A stretch of 64,000 bases of DNA from the NCBI GenBank assembly GCA_035048485.1, contig CM068592.1:42378045-42442044 (forward strand), read 5' to 3'. The notes under the pieces are model-generated. The model was not told where the DNA came from. It saw nothing but the letters and a program-made list of their open reading frames with translations, and ran no database searches. The position numbers were made by a program, and so were the translations under genes. This document shows, piece by piece, positions 50,501 to 62,544 of the stretch (position 1 is its first letter; the number at the start of each line of letters is the position of its first letter). The DNA is from Pteria penguin (Eukaryota > Mollusca > Bivalvia > Pterioida > Pteriidae).

Positions 50501-51078
50501 GTAAGTATCTAACCATCACTGGCGTTATTCAGAGTTGTCGTTCCTTATCTCTGTATTAGGCGTTATTCAGAGTTATTCAGTGTTGTTCGTAATCAAAACT
50601 ATTGTTTGAAAGAATCTCGTTAGCATAAATACAATCTGTCTGTCTATTTTCAGTCTGTCTCCCATAAGCTTAACATTTATCAGGATTTTATTTTTTTGTT
50701 TTGTTTGTTTTGATCACAGACAAGCGCCAAATTACTGCAGTTAGGATTTTCCCGAACATTGAACTTATCGCCATGCGTTATTGTACCAAACGAGAAGTAT
50801 AAATAAGCAAAAATTATTGTAAGAAATAGCAAAATGTCTTTAGATTCTGTATCTTATTTTCACGTCAGTTGTTTTTGTGAATGAGAATTGTTCATTCCCT
50901 TTGACTGATCAGCATGGTGAGATATATAGAGTTGAAAGAGATACAAGGAAAACTAACTCTTATTAGAAAATGTTCATAGATTAGTTTGTAATTGACACAA
51001 CAAATGTCTGAAGATTTTCATCTTCAATCTTGCAAAGTGGAAGTATTCATTCTGGAAAAGCTGTAAATTTAGATAAGT
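50501..51078 (+). other. Start of ERG intron 2 (intron 50501-53102)
   Basis: The intron starts GTAAGT and ends TTTCCAG, 2,602 bp. This first part is unique non-coding sequence; the rest is dominated by the tandem repeats listed separately. Confidence 0.9.
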
Positions 51079-51268
51079 GTATTCTCCTTTCTGTTCACCG
51101 ACATATTTCGTTCCTCGTCTCCCTAGTTTGATTAAGTGTTGCATGTATTCTTCGTTCTGTTCACCGACATATGTCGTTCCTCGTCTCCCTGTTTTGATAA
51201 GATGTTGCATGTATTCTTCGTTCTGTTCACCGACATATGTCGTTCCTCGCCTCCCTATTTTGATTCTT
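51079..51268. repeat. 66-bp tandem repeat, 3 copies
   Basis: Unit GTATTCTTCGTTCTGTTCAC followed by CGACATATGTCGTTCCTCGTCTCC, an ATATGTCG-type palindromic centre, and TTTTGATTAAGTGTTGCAT. The 66-bp period yields short frames on both strands. Confidence 0.92.
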
Positions 51269-51489
51269 AGTCATCTTTGCATATGAACAGTTTGTAAAAC
51301 CCATTTTTATGGAATGCCTATTGAAATGGATTTAAAATTCTAGAAATATATCTGTCTTATTGATTGTTTATATTTAGTCTCTTTTCACCGCTGATCTATT
51401 CTTGTGTCGGTTGTATTTGGGGATGTGGCCACCAGACAGGAGACGTTCTTCCTCTCGGGTTTCAAGGGATCCATCTATTTCCAATGTTG

Positions 51490-52480
51490 TACTTTGTTGT
51501 AGCTCACTGACATACCACCAGGGGTCCATTAATGTCTACTGTGGTACGTCGTTACAAGAAGTACAGTGATATAAGACCAGGGGTCCATTAATGTCCACTG
51601 TGTTACATTGCTGTAACTAGCACAACGATCTAACACCAGGGTTGTTGTAAGGAGCACAGTGATATAATACCAAGGGTTGTTGTAAATAGTACAGTGACAT
51701 AATACTAGGGGTTCATGGACCCCTGTTCATGGACCAGGGGTCCATTAATGTCCACTGTGTTACATTGCTGTAAGTAGCACAGTGATATAACACCAGGGGT
51801 TGTTATAAGTAGCACAGTGATATATAACGCCAGGGGTTGTTGTAAGTAACACAGTGATATAACACCAGGGGTTGTTGTAAGTAGCACAGTGATATAACAC
51901 CAGGGGTTGTTGTAAGTAGCACAGTGATATATAACCAGGGGTTGTCGTAAGTAGCACAGTGATATAACACCATTGGTCCATTAATGTCTACTGTGGTACG
52001 TTGTTGTAAGTAGCACAGTGATATAACACCAGGTGTCCATTAATGTCCACTCTGGTACGTTGTTGTAAGTAGCACAGTGATGTAACACCAGGGGTTGTCG
52101 TAAGTAGCACAGTGATATTACACCATTGGTCCATTAATGTCCGCTGTGGTACGTTGTTGTAAGTAGCACAGTGATATATAACACCAGGTGTCCATTACTG
52201 TCCACTCTGGTACGTTGTTGTAAGTAGCACAGTGATGTAACACCAGGGGTTGTCGTAAGTAGCACAGTGATATATAACACCAGGGGTTGTCGTAAGTAGC
52301 ACAGTGATATTACACCATTGGTCCATTAATGTCCGCTGTGGTACGTTGTTGTAAGTAGCACAGTGATATAACACCATTGGTCCATTAATGTCCACTGCGA
52401 TACGTGGTTTTAAGAAGTTCAGTGATATAATACCAAGGGTTGTTGTAAGTAGCACAGTGATATATAACACCAGGGGTGAC
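51490..52480. repeat. Composite ~35-bp minisatellite with an optional 22-bp segment
   Basis: Core unit GTTGTTGTAAGTAGCACAGT followed by GATATAACACCAGGG; some units insert TCCATTAATGTCCACTGTGG before TACGTTG. Order of the two unit types is irregular, with at least one multi-unit block repeated (around 51985-52200 and 52140-52390). Minus-strand frames encoding YNNPWCYITVLL-type repeats are artefacts. Confidence 0.9.
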
Positions 52481-52650
52481 ATGACATCGGTTACTGTCGT
52501 ATTTGATATTGTACTCTGTTGTGTGTGTCACAGTGACATGGCATCAGTTACTATTGTATTTAACATTGTACGTTGTTTTGTGTGCCTCAGTGACATTGCG
52601 CCAGTTTATGTCGTATTTTACATTGTACGCATCAGTTACTGTCGTATCAT
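52481..52650. repeat. ~56-bp tandem repeat, 3 diverged copies
   Basis: Unit contains CATCAGTTACTGTCGTATTT, then ACATTGTAC and TGTTGTGTGTCTCAGTGACAT. It directly follows the previous array and shares its CACAGTGA motif. Confidence 0.8.
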
Positions 52651-52855
52651 AGCACATTAACGTAGCTATGCGTCGTTTTTATCCCTATAATTCTCAGATA
52701 AAGTCATAAAATCTACCAAGATCTAGATTAATGCTCTAGATTCGAAATTCGCCAGAATAAAACCATCAAAACCGGGATCCAGTGTTACGGTATAGTTTGA
52801 CGTGTAAGAAAATTCTCACAGCATCGAATGAGTCCGCTACTCTGGTTAAAAAAAC

Positions 52856-52856
52856 A

Positions 52857-52895
<39 letters not shown>

Positions 52896-52897
52896 AA
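52856..52897. repeat. (AAAT)n microsatellite
   Basis: About ten TAAA/AAAT units in intron 2. Confidence 0.95.
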
Positions 52898-53102
52898 AGC
52901 ATAATGCAGTGACAAACCGGGTTGGTGGTGCCATTATGTGGTTGAAATTGCCTGTGGCGTTAAGCAGGTCGAGCCAATTACAATGAACTTCTGAACAATA
53001 ATTATTACGTAAATTTTCTCATTATTACATCTCCTTAGACAGTTATTTTACCCGTTGACGACTCTAGTTTATTTCCTTTTGTATTTTTTTTTCTATTTCC
53101 AG

Positions 53103-53237
53103 GAAGCAAGTTCTTATGCAGTGTCCTTATTGCACCGGTCAAAAACGAGGTGGGAGAAATTATTATGTTCATTATAAACTACGAAGATATAACGGACGCT
53201 CCCACCAAATCAGACATGGTCAAAAACTTCAAAAACA
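53103..53237 (+). CDS. ERG-type potassium channel, coding exon 3 (end of PAS domain)
   Basis: 135 nt from an acceptor TTTCCAG to a donor GTGAGT (53238). It completes Gly103 and encodes SKFLCSVLIAPVKNEVGEI, then IMFIINYEDITDAPTKSD and MVKNFKN, ending with one base of codon 148. The PVKNE and (I)MFI(I)N elements are the last PAS strands, as in hERG (PVKNEDG, IMFILNFE). The exon is shorter than human exon 3 (165 nt as I recall); the difference lies in the poorly conserved linker after the PAS domain. The next exon must start in phase 1; I found no convincing candidate before 64000, so the S1-S6, pore and CNBH exons are outside the window. Confidence 0.95.
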
Positions 53238-53689
53238 GTGAGTCTTCGACCAGTTTCATTTAATATATCTATTAATTGACTTTATATACAATATATAAAA
53301 TATCTTTGCCAGCCAAAGGTTCCGCTAGGTGTAGAGTAGCGAATCGGAAACCCTTGGCTTGCGAGGATGTATACTAATGTGTCAAAGATTAAACCTTCCT
53401 CAAAAGAATCACCCGGAACACCACGTTGGTTTTGAGTTTTCTAAAACCAGACCCGGACGTGAAAGATCTTTAGTTTGCAGAGAAAGAGAAATTCAAAAAA
53501 CAGGTCGAAGGTTGCACTTTGATTCTATTCATTTTTTATATATTTCATGATGAATTATAGAATTCTGGTAGCTAATATGCCTTTTCAAGTAAATTCTGAT
53601 CTAAACTAATAAGAATGCTTGATTTTATGCATGTTTAATGTTGAATTAGTTCTTTACCAAATCAAGCAGATTGATACTTTTTAGCACTA
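53238..53689 (+). other. Start of ERG intron 3, non-repetitive part
   Basis: Begins GTGAGT. A 63-codon + frame at 53359-53550 has no splice acceptor before it and no similarity to the ERG linker, so it is not called. The intron continues to the end of the window. Confidence 0.7.
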
Positions 53690-55516
53690 TGGTATATTCA
53701 TAAATATATTGACATTATCTGTGGTATATTCCTAAATATCTAGACATTATATCTGGTATATTCCTAAATACTTTGACATTATCTGTGGTATATTCCTGAA
53801 TATCTTGACATTATCTATGGTATATTCGTAAATATCTTGACATTATCTGTGGTATATTCCTGAATATCTTGACATTATCTGTGGTATATTCCTAAATATC
53901 TTGACATTATCTCTGGTATATTCCTAAATATCTTGACATTATCTGTGGTGTATTCTTAAATATTTTGACATTATCTGTGGTATATTCTTAAATATCTTGA
54001 CATTATCTGTGGTATATTTCTAAATATCTTGACATTATCTGTGGTGTATTCCTAAATATCTTGACATTATCTATGGTAAAGTCCTAAATATCTTGACATT
54101 ATCTGTGGTATATTTCTAAATATCTTGACATAACCTGTGGTATATTCCTGAATATCTTGATATTATCTATGGTAAAGTCCTAAATATCTTGATATTATCT
54201 ATGGTAAAGTCCTAAATATCTTGACATTATCTGTGGTATATTTCTAAATATCTTGACATTATCTGTGGTATATTCCTAAATATCTTGACATTATCTGTGG
54301 TATATTCCTAAATATCTTGACATTATCTGTGGTATATTCCTAAATATCTTGACATTATCTATGGTATATTCCTAAATACTTTGACATTATCTGTGGTATA
54401 TTCCTGAATATCTTGACATTATCTATGGTATATTCGTAAATATCTTGACATTATCTGTGGTATATTCCTGAATATCTTGACATTATTTGTGGTATATTCC
54501 TAAATATCTTGACATTATCTCTGGTATATTCCTAAATATCTTGACATTATCTGTGGTATATTCTTAAATATCTTGACATTATCTATGGTATATTCCTGAA
54601 TATCTTGACATTATCTGTGGTATATTCCTAAATATCTTGACATTATCTGTGGTGTATTCTTAAATATTTTGACATTATCTGTGGTATATTCTTAAATATC
54701 TTGACATTATCTGTGGTATATTTCTAAATATCTTGACATTATCTGTGGTGTATTCCTAAATATCTTGACATTATCTATGGTAAAGTCCTAAATATCTTGA
54801 CATTATCTGTGGTATATTTCTAAATATCTTGACATAACCTGTGGTATATTCCTGAATATCTTGATATTATCTATGGTAAAGTCCTAAATATCTTGATATT
54901 ATCTATGGTAAAGTCCTAAATATCTTGACATTATCTGTGGTATATTTCTAAATATCTTGACATTATCTGTGGTATATTCCTAAATATCTTGACATTATCT
55001 GTGGTATATTCCTAAATATCTTGACATTATCTGTGGTATATTCCTAAATATCTTGACATTATCTATGGTATATTCCTAAATATCTTGACATTATCTGTGG
55101 TATATTCCTGAATGTCTTGACATTATCTGTGGTATATTCCTAAATATCTTGACATTATCTGTGGTATATTCCTGAATGTCTTGACATTATATGTGGTATA
55201 TTCCTGAATATCTTGATATTATCTATGGTATATTCCTGAATATCTTGTCATATCTATGGTATATTCCTAAATATCTTGACATTATCTATAGTATATTCCT
55301 AAATATCTTGACAGTATCTGTAGTATATTCCTAAATATCTTGACATTATCTATGGTATATTCCTAAATATCTTGACATTATCTGTAGTATATTCCTGAAT
55401 ATCTTGACATTATCTGTGGTATATTCCTGAATATCTTGACATTATCTGTGGTATATTCCTGAATATCTTGACATTAACTGTGGTATGTTCCTAAATATCT
55501 CGACATTATCTGTGGT
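53690..55516. repeat. 32-bp minisatellite, about 57 units
   Basis: Unit TGTGGTATATTCCTAAATAT followed by CTTGACATTATC. Rare variants (GGTAAAGTCC, TGACATAACC, CTTGATATT) occur in the same order twice. The TAACC variant lies at 54131 and again at 54835, exactly 704 bp or 22 units apart, so a block of roughly 22 units has been duplicated in tandem. Confidence 0.95.
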
Positions 55517-56320
55517 CAAGGCCTAAGTGAATGTAAGCGCCACCCTTGTATAGAGGCTTCACGGCCTAAGTGAATGTAAGCGCCAACCTCGTATAGAGAC
55601 CTCAATGCCTAAGTGAATGTAAGCGCTACCCTTGTAAAGAGACCTCAATGCCAAAGTGAATGTAAGCGCCACCCTTGTATAGAGGCCTCAAGGCCTTCGT
55701 GAATGTAGGCGCCAACCTTGTATAGAGGCATCAAGGTCTAAGTGAATGTAAGCGCCATCCTTGTACAGAGGCCTCAAGGCCTAAGTTAATGTTAAGAGCC
55801 ACCCTTGTATAGAGGCCTCAAGGCCTAAGTGAATGTAAGCGCTACCTTTGTATATAGTCATCAAAGCCCAAAGTGAATGTAAACGCCGCCCTTGTATAAA
55901 TACCTCAATGCCTAAGTGAATGTTAGCGCCACCCTTGTATAGAGGCCTCAAGGCATTCGTGAATGTAAGCGCCAACCTTGTATAGAGGCCTAAAGGCCTA
56001 TGTGAATGTAAGTGCCATCCTTGTATAGAGGCCTAAAGGCCTAAGTGAATGTAAGCTTTGTATAGAGGCTTCACGGCCTACGTGAATGTAAACGCCACCC
56101 TTTTATAGAGACCTCAAGACCTAAGTGAATGTAAGCGCCACCGTTGTATAGAGGCTTCACGGCCTACGTGAATGTAAGCGCCACCCTTTTATAGAGACCT
56201 CAAGACCTAAGTGAATGTAAGCGCCACCGTTGTATAGAAGCCTCAAGGTCTACATGAATATAAGCGCCACCGTTGTATAGAGGAATCAAGGCCTAAGTGA
56301 ATGTAAGCGCCACCTTTTGT
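55517..56320. repeat. 43-bp minisatellite (GCCTAAGTGAATGTAAGCGC type), about 18 units
   Basis: Unit GGCCTAAGTGAATGTAAGCG followed by CCACCCTTGTATAGAGGCCTCAA. It abuts the 32-bp array with no spacer although the two units are unrelated. The 64-codon minus frame is an artefact. Confidence 0.93.
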
Positions 56321-57629
56321 TTCATTTTAGCATCGTTTAATCTTTTTTTCTAAGGGCCTTAAAATCTAAGCGAACGGAAGCGCCGTCCTATGTATACCAA
56401 ACCTTTGTATAGAGGCTTCCCTAGACGACTAGCGTTGTATTAGAACTGCCTTCGTCAGATCTGCGTTCAGACCTCAGGTAGAAGGTCCGTCAATGATCCG
56501 TAACAGATCAGTGGTTTGTTCCACTAAACACTGCACGACATCATGTTATTGAAATATTCTGAATGAGGTGCCAAGCTATGATAAAAATAATTATATAACT
56601 GATCAAAGTGAATTCTGTAAATGAGGCATTGCAATCTTATAAAAATGATATCTTCCCGAACGCTTTGTTCCTGTAGGTTGAGATGGATCTGAAAGGCACG
56701 GTAGTTAAGGTTATGCCATTTTATGTTTTGATCTATCCAGCACATGAGAAAGCTTTTTAGCATAGAAAAACAACGCATCCTAGGGAATTTGATTATGATA
56801 AGATTTGGAGGGATTGTAGATAGCATTCCACATCAGACTTTTCAAAAATCTATTCTTTTCACGTGACAATGTGTACTCAGTTATTGTTTGATTCTCATTC
56901 ACCCGACAGGAATACTGCTCACCCATTATCACGTTACGTCAATACGTTACCATCAATATTAAGTTTTCTCTCAATATTACATAGACACTCTTCGTGTGAT
57001 TTTATAGAACTTATTACATTGCCAGAGGAAATTAAATTTAAAGAAAAAAATCAATGAAAGGCATTACAGTTATTTAGATTCTTTGCTTTGAAGAACATGG
57101 ACGTATATTTGTGTAGACCTATCAGGGACAAGAGTTTATAGTAGAAACACCAGGGCTTTGCATTCCTGTCCGAGCAAGAATAAATTCCATTGGCAAATTT
57201 AGAAGGGTGGTCCGTTGGGGCGACCCCACTTTTTGCCACAAATGTACAAGGCATATATACATGATGAGGTCGAAAACACTAAAATATGAGTAAATCACAG
57301 ATTTTGCACTCAAAATGGTTGAGTATTTTGGCTATTACTTGACTTTCACATGCCCCCCCCCCCTTCGGAAATCCTAGATCCGCCGCTGTAGTCAACAACG
57401 AATTCTAGCACATCACCCTTGTCCACTTAACCAACGAGTTACATCATAACAACTTCATTTTGTAAAGGTTCAGGTATTTTTCTTACTAGAGCGGGTGTCC
57501 ATCAGTAGATCTCCAAAATATAGATTTTCATAAATGGATGTATTGACATGATTTTTTTATCCTTAACGAGGACTCTCATCCTCTGCTACTGACTGACCAG
57601 CCAATAAATAGTCAAATGATTATGCTATT
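56321..57629. other. Non-coding intron sequence with a CCGC-ended element fragment
   Basis: No exon is recognised. At 57344-57390 a poly-C run followed by TAGATCCGCCGCTG resembles the end of a hAT-type non-autonomous element (compare CAGGCGCGGATCCAG of 44330-44510). Short frames at 56524-57313 show no recognisable protein. Confidence 0.4.
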
Positions 57630-57886
57630 CGATTATTGTTTTACGTCACTCTACGATTATTCCATGTATATGGTGAAGACATCTGCCTGATGCATTGCAC
57701 AGGAATTAATTCACATGTACCTATGTAACGAATCCACCGAAGGATCTTTTACGTGCCATGTTTACCGTGACACGGGACCTCGGTCTATACTCTCTCTTCT
57801 GAAATACGGGACACCGGTTTGACCACGGCAGGAGTCGAACCTGGGACGTGTCGGTCACGAACTGAACACTTCATTCACTGAAGCAT
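57630..57886 (-). mobile_element. SINE, minus orientation, diverged, copy 5
   Basis: Retains TTTTACGTCACTCTACGATT, the CATCTGCCTGATGCATTGCA segment, GATCTTTTACGTGCCATG and ACCGTGACACGGGACCTCGG. The tRNA head is decayed. Confidence 0.85.
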
Positions 57887-57904
57887 TTTATTTATATGTC
57901 CGGA

Positions 57905-58030
57905 GACTGATAAAGCAGAGCCCCCACAGTTCAGTTTGTTGTGTTGTTGTCTTCCGACCAATACGTTTTGAGTTCGATCTCAGTTGGCGACTCATTGTTG
58001 TGCTGTCTTTCGTATGAGGTAGTTAAAATG
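57905..58030 (+). mobile_element. Diverged SINE head fragment
   Basis: GTTTTGAGTTCGATCTCAGT (B box) followed by GTGCTGTCTTTCGTATGAGG and TAGTTAAAA matches the head-body junction of the SINE family in + orientation. It lies back-to-back with copy 5. Confidence 0.5.
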
Positions 58031-58502
58031 ATGTTTTGTAGACGTTGCCGTAACGTAGAAAAAATTATAAAAAGCAACAAAACCTTGTCAAACAAGGGCG
58101 GATATATCACCTTATTAAACTGTCTTGTAGACGAACTGCCTTATAGGCGAACTGCATGTAGGTAACTATAGTGATCACGTGATCAGCTACATGACGTGAT
58201 CGGCTATTAACGTGTGATTTCATCAAGTGCTAGGTGATTTGAAACATACCACTTATCTCGCGGTGCTTGTCAACTCGACGACTGGTTACATTGTACCGAC
58301 GATAAGTGATTGGAACAACGGTATGAACTGTATTCACATTGCAGAAGGTCGGTACTACACTTCCCCTCCCTTCCCGAGTCATGAGATCACATTACGGTAA
58401 CATGACGCCTAATGATACATTCAGTTCTCCAAATCGTTTTGTTCATTATGATAGATCAATGAAAATAAAAATACCTACATAAAAATCCAAATTTTCAATT
58501 AC

Positions 58503-58508
58503 TTTATT
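58503..58508 (-). terminator. Possible minus-strand polyadenylation signal
   Basis: TTTATT on the + strand reads AATAAA on the minus strand, with T/G-rich minus-strand sequence about 30-60 nt further on. It could end a minus-strand transcript overlapping the ERG intron, but AATAAA is expected by chance in such AT-rich DNA and no minus-strand exon was found upstream of it. Confidence 0.2.
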
Positions 58509-58509
58509 T

Positions 58510-59163
58510 ACAGCAGAAAACCCAAAAATAGGATGCACATAACGCCGGATCGAAAAGCTATTCCATACAAACTTTAAATACACATACATGTATATAATTA
58601 ATCAAAATGAAAAGGAAATATCTTGCAAATCATCCCAAAATCCTGAGTGTCTGAACAATGTGACATGATAATATCAATCATATTACAATATAAAACACTG
58701 TATTCTATAATTATATGACTATAATGATTAAATGTTAAAATTACATTATAATTTAAAATTGTTCAAATTTATTGAATATGTGTTGTTGACTTAGCGTCGA
58801 ATGACAAAGATGACAACAAATAGTAGGCTGAGCGTGAAAATAAAAGCGCCACCTATAATAAAAATTCGAAAGTAGGAGAAATTAATTTCATTCTAACGCT
58901 CTCTGTTTGAACGAGTGACATTTGCACCTCGGCTGTCATATACAAAATATACTTAATAGGCATGGGATGAGTTATCTTTCCTTAGATATGAATTCCTTAA
59001 CACGTTGACGTTTGTTTCCACATGTAAATGTATTAAATAATTAATCCGAACTGAAATGTGTCGACAATTCCCATACATTCCCGTTGGGGACAGATGAGTT
59101 TTTTGTTCTTGATGCCTTGTGGTACATCAGACACACTGTATACAATAACAGTGAGAGTTATCA
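58510..59163. other. AT-rich intron sequence
   Basis: No gene or repeat family is recognised. Contains a TACATGTA palindrome near 58586. Confidence 0.4.
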
Positions 59164-59426
59164 CATTGATTGATTATTGTTTTACGTCACTCCACGATTA
59201 TCTCACGTATATGGTGACGGCAACTGCCTGATGCATCGCATACAAATTTAGACCTTTGCAACGGACCCACCCGAAGCAGTGAGGGATCCTTAACGTGCCA
59301 CGCCTACCGTGACACGGGACCTCGAATTTTACTGCCTCATCCGAAAGACCGATGCGCCCAGGGCGGAAGTCGAACCCGGGACCTCTCTATCACGAGCGAG
59401 CACCTTATCCACTAGGCCACAAAAGC
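59164..59426 (-). mobile_element. SINE, minus orientation, nearly full length, copy 6
   Basis: On the minus strand: head with GTGGCCTAGTGGATAAGGTG and GGTTCGACTTCCG, body with CTTTCGGATGAGGCAG, GTTAAGGATCCCTCACTG and GGGTGGGTCCGTTGCAAAG, ending in an AATCAATCAA tail. Close to copies 1 and 3, suggesting relatively recent insertion. Confidence 0.93.
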
Positions 59427-60447
59427 TTAAGAGTGGTATCAAATAGTATGAGTATGAAATATATATAATATATAGTAAATCAGAGTACAGAAAACACACA
59501 TCAACGACATTTTCAAGTGAGAATATAATCAGAGTAAGTATAAATATAGGTATCTTTGAGCTGGTCACAAACTGTCAGTTCTTGTTTTAGACGCTAAATA
59601 TAATTATTTTTTAAACAGAGGAGTTCTCTAACGTTATGAACAAGTTTCCAGACACTAGGTCGTGTAAAATAATATCAAATAATGGAAAAACCACGGAGTA
59701 TTTGTAATGTGTATAAAATGTAGGAGTTTTCACCTTGTCATCAAATCAGTTAAGCTTGTAATAGTAATATTTCGGGACCAAGAGCTTCAGCAGTAGTATT
59801 TATTCATATTTTTACAAAATTGAAACACAGAAATCCAATAGGTTGTTTTTATAGAGTTGTAAAAGAATGCTGTTTTCTTAATTAAAACAGTTTGTCTTAT
59901 GACAGCTGGCACATTCATATTTTACAAAATTGAAATGAAAACTGAAATACAAAAATCAGATAGCTTGTATATATAAAGATGTAAAGGAATGTTGTTTTTG
60001 TGAAGTAAAACAATTTGTCTTATGACAGCTCGCTTCAGTCAATTGTATGTTGAGTATAAGAAGTTAATTTGGTGTTCTAGATGTCGGTGAGTACATCTCA
60101 CATAAGATATACCACGGTGTTCCATGTAATACCCATGCTATATTTATACTCTATCGCTAAATAACAAAACCTTGAACACTTTTTATCTAATATACGATGA
60201 TGAAAAATACAGCCATCATATGAAAGGTGTACCATTAAGATAATGAGCAAACTTTTGTACAATAGTGCTTTGTTGCTAAAAATCTTTATGATAAAACAAT
60301 GATTTCTATTGCACGCGCGCTCGTTTTGAAATTTTAAGTACTATACTAATAAAAGTGTTTCCAGTGGTTGTGACTTCGTTGAACTTTGGACCTTCGTGAG
60401 TGAGCGTGGTGCTGGAAATCGCTGTCAATCCTGAGTACTCAAAGATT
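59427..60447. other. AT-rich intron sequence
   Basis: A pair of similar segments (TATTTTTACAAAATTGAAAC near 59805 and ATTTTACAAAATTGAAATG near 59916, each followed by AGTAAAACA/TTAAAACAG and TTTGTCTTATGACAGCT) indicates an old duplication of about 110 bp. No gene is seen. Confidence 0.45.
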
Positions 60448-60700
60448 ATATAAGCAGTAAAGCTTGTCTTTGTTGTTCTGGTCTGTTATTCATATAAGCA
60501 GTAAAGCTCGTATTTGTTGTTCTGGCTTGTTATTTGTATAAACAGTAAAGCTTGTCTTTGTTGTTCTGGTCTGTTATTCGTATAAGCATTAATCTTGTCT
60601 TTGTTGTTCTGGTCTGTTATTCATAAAAGCAGTAAAGCTTGTCTTTGTTGTTCTGGTCTGTTATTCGTATAAGCAGTAAAGCTTGTCAGTAAAGCTTGTC
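60448..60700. repeat. 44-bp tandem repeat, about 6 copies
   Basis: Unit TATAAGCAGTAAAGCTTGTC followed by TTTGTTGTTCTGGTCTGTTATTCG; the final copy is truncated and partly duplicated. Confidence 0.92.
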
Positions 60701-61409
60701 AGTTTTATAAGATATTGTTAGAATCTCAATCGTCTGATTCATCTCATTGTTCGTGAATTTACCTAAGTTGGGAAAATAAGAAAATGTATGACAAGGAACA
60801 AGGAAAGGTTAATAGGTATATATCAAAGCATATGTCAATGCTTTACATTGGATGAATATATCGCAGTTTTCATACGTGTTTAATATTGACGTATCAACAT
60901 TTAGACGTGATGCAATGTACAAATTTTACGAGAATAAAGTCCCCAAGAGTAAATATCATTCACTATAAATGTCATCAAGTTAAGATGTCATCAAAAATAT
61001 CACCATGAATAAATGTAACTAAGTACAAGCAATAGGGAAAGAAACCCGGATTCATTCTAATATTAAACAGGTTGCAAACATTGCGCTCGTTATATCAGAT
61101 GTAATAATGCAAATGAATACATAAGTAAATAATAAAAAGTAAAATATGAACTGAATATCAGAAAGTAGTACGAATTATAACAATAATTCTCTGTAAACGA
61201 GAATGTTCTATTAACATATGCTCGTTAAACACATCGATATGATGCGTAATTGCGACCCCCCTTCCCAAACTCATTCTACCTACACATGTGTTTAACGGTA
61301 AAAAACACCTCTAAACTTTCAGTTTCTTAATTGTAACGAGACTTTAAAAGTTGAATGCATCATTATGATAACAGGGGAATTTTACCGTATAAGATAGTGA
61401 TGAATATAA

Positions 61410-61443
61410 TGATGATGATGAAGATGATGATGATGAAGATGAT
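61410..61443. repeat. (GAT)n microsatellite, interrupted
   Basis: About eleven GAT/GAA triplets. Confidence 0.9.
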
Positions 61444-61693
61444 TCCAATGGAAGCTTCTTTATTTCTTTGTGGATTTGGTTTGATCAGTGGTGACTGTCT
61501 GTAGTTACGGATTGTACAACAATAATACAATAGTTTTCAATGAAATCTCGAAGCGTAGTTGGTTACTATCAGGTCTACATCTGTTGTAGGACAGTAACCC
61601 TGCAGACGGGAATCGTTGCACAAGCAATGCCAATGACCCCGTCCAATAAAATTAGATTGCAGGAGCTTATCAGGAAATGCGCTTACAACTTGC

Positions 61694-61790
61694 TTTATGC
61701 GGCCCCTTCTAAGCAAAGCAACATATGGGGATCGTTTTGTCCGGTATGACGGTCTGTCCACCCGTCTTTCTGGATGAAGTCATACTTCAA
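61694..61790 (+). mobile_element. Fragment of a GGGGCATA-hairpin element
   Basis: TTATGCGGCCCCTTCTAAGC, ACATATGGGGATCG and GGTCTGTCCACCCGTC match in order the hairpin plus GTCCGTCCG start of the element at 36228. Only the end is recognisable. Both strand frames across 61537-61761 are explained by it and by chance. Confidence 0.4.
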
Positions 61791-62355
61791 GCAAGTGAAC
61801 AGTGACAGTGACAACAGATTGTCATTGCTTCGCAATGGACTCGTCTAAAATGTATAGGAGGCGATACATGTCTTCCTTCAAACACTCTAGTTTATACCCT
61901 AGTCATTGTTGTGCACTTGTATCTGTTTTATTATGTATATATGTAGTTAGCCGTAGTAGGAAATGGAAATGATAAAACCGATTTAGCCGCGCCAAGATGA
62001 GAAAAATATTTACATAGCGTCTCATAACCTTAATTTATCTATCTATATTCTGGTTCCTACAGAAGTACGTTACCAAGATGACAAAAGACAGCCTGAGTGC
62101 ACTACATTCAGGACTACAAATAATCATCCCAACCAATATCCTACGCAGTGTAGCTCTTCCCCCTTATGTTTACTTTCCTCTGTAATGCCGAAGCGAGCAC
62201 ACTGTGAACCGATGTAGATGATGCACAGAGACCGATCCATCATCATTTCCATCCAATATTTTATTATAATTACAATGTAAAAATGTAATCGATGATCATC
62301 TCGTCTTTTTCATCACCAGTAGTTGTGCCCCCTTTTCTTTTGATCCGCCACTGAT

Positions 62356-62357
<2 letters not shown>
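61791..62357. other. Non-coding intron sequence
   Basis: Contains an acceptor-like GGTTCCTACAG (ending 62062) followed by about 50 open codons, and a TTTTGATCCGCCACTG element-end motif near 62336-62353. Neither is called as a gene. Confidence 0.4.
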
Positions 62358-62451
<94 letters not shown>

Positions 62452-62488
62452 CTCGGAATAAACTACAGGATATATATATATATATATA
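62358..62488. repeat. (TA)n microsatellite, interrupted
   Basis: About 46 TA units, a 20-bp interruption, and nine more TA units. The interruption (62451-62470) is one arm of a perfect inverted repeat whose other arm is at 62525-62544. Confidence 0.95.
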
Positions 62489-62544
62489 CCCGTTTAGTCT
62501 GTATATTTGTGTGTTTTCCGGTTATCCTGTAGTTTATTCCGAGT
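62451..62544. repeat. Perfect 20-bp inverted repeat around a TA run
   Basis: The arms are ACTCGGAATAAACTACAGGA and its exact complement TCCTGTAGTTTATTCCGAGT, separated by 54 bp. The right arm is a variant unit of the adjacent 30/33-bp array, so the left arm is an inverted unit captured within the TA repeat. It could extrude as a cruciform. Confidence 0.9.

Noticed and set aside
53359..53550. 63-codon + frame shortly after exon 3 as coding
   Set aside because: No acceptor precedes it, no similarity to ERG, and it lies directly in intron 3.
53690..55516. 32-bp direct repeats resembling a CRISPR array
   Set aside because: Units are contiguous with no unique spacers, the genome is clearly eukaryotic (spliced channel gene, SINEs), and no cas genes are present.
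61537..61761. Overlapping + and - frames of about 70 codons
   Set aside because: They overlap a GGGGCATA-hairpin element fragment, show no recognisable domain and have no splice context.
62063..62217. Exon 4 or an alternative terminal exon of ERG after CCTACAG
   Set aside because: The acceptor is good and phase 1 stays open for about 50 codons, but the peptide shows no ERG linker or transmembrane similarity and has no donor. A truncated PAS-only isoform cannot be excluded without RNA.
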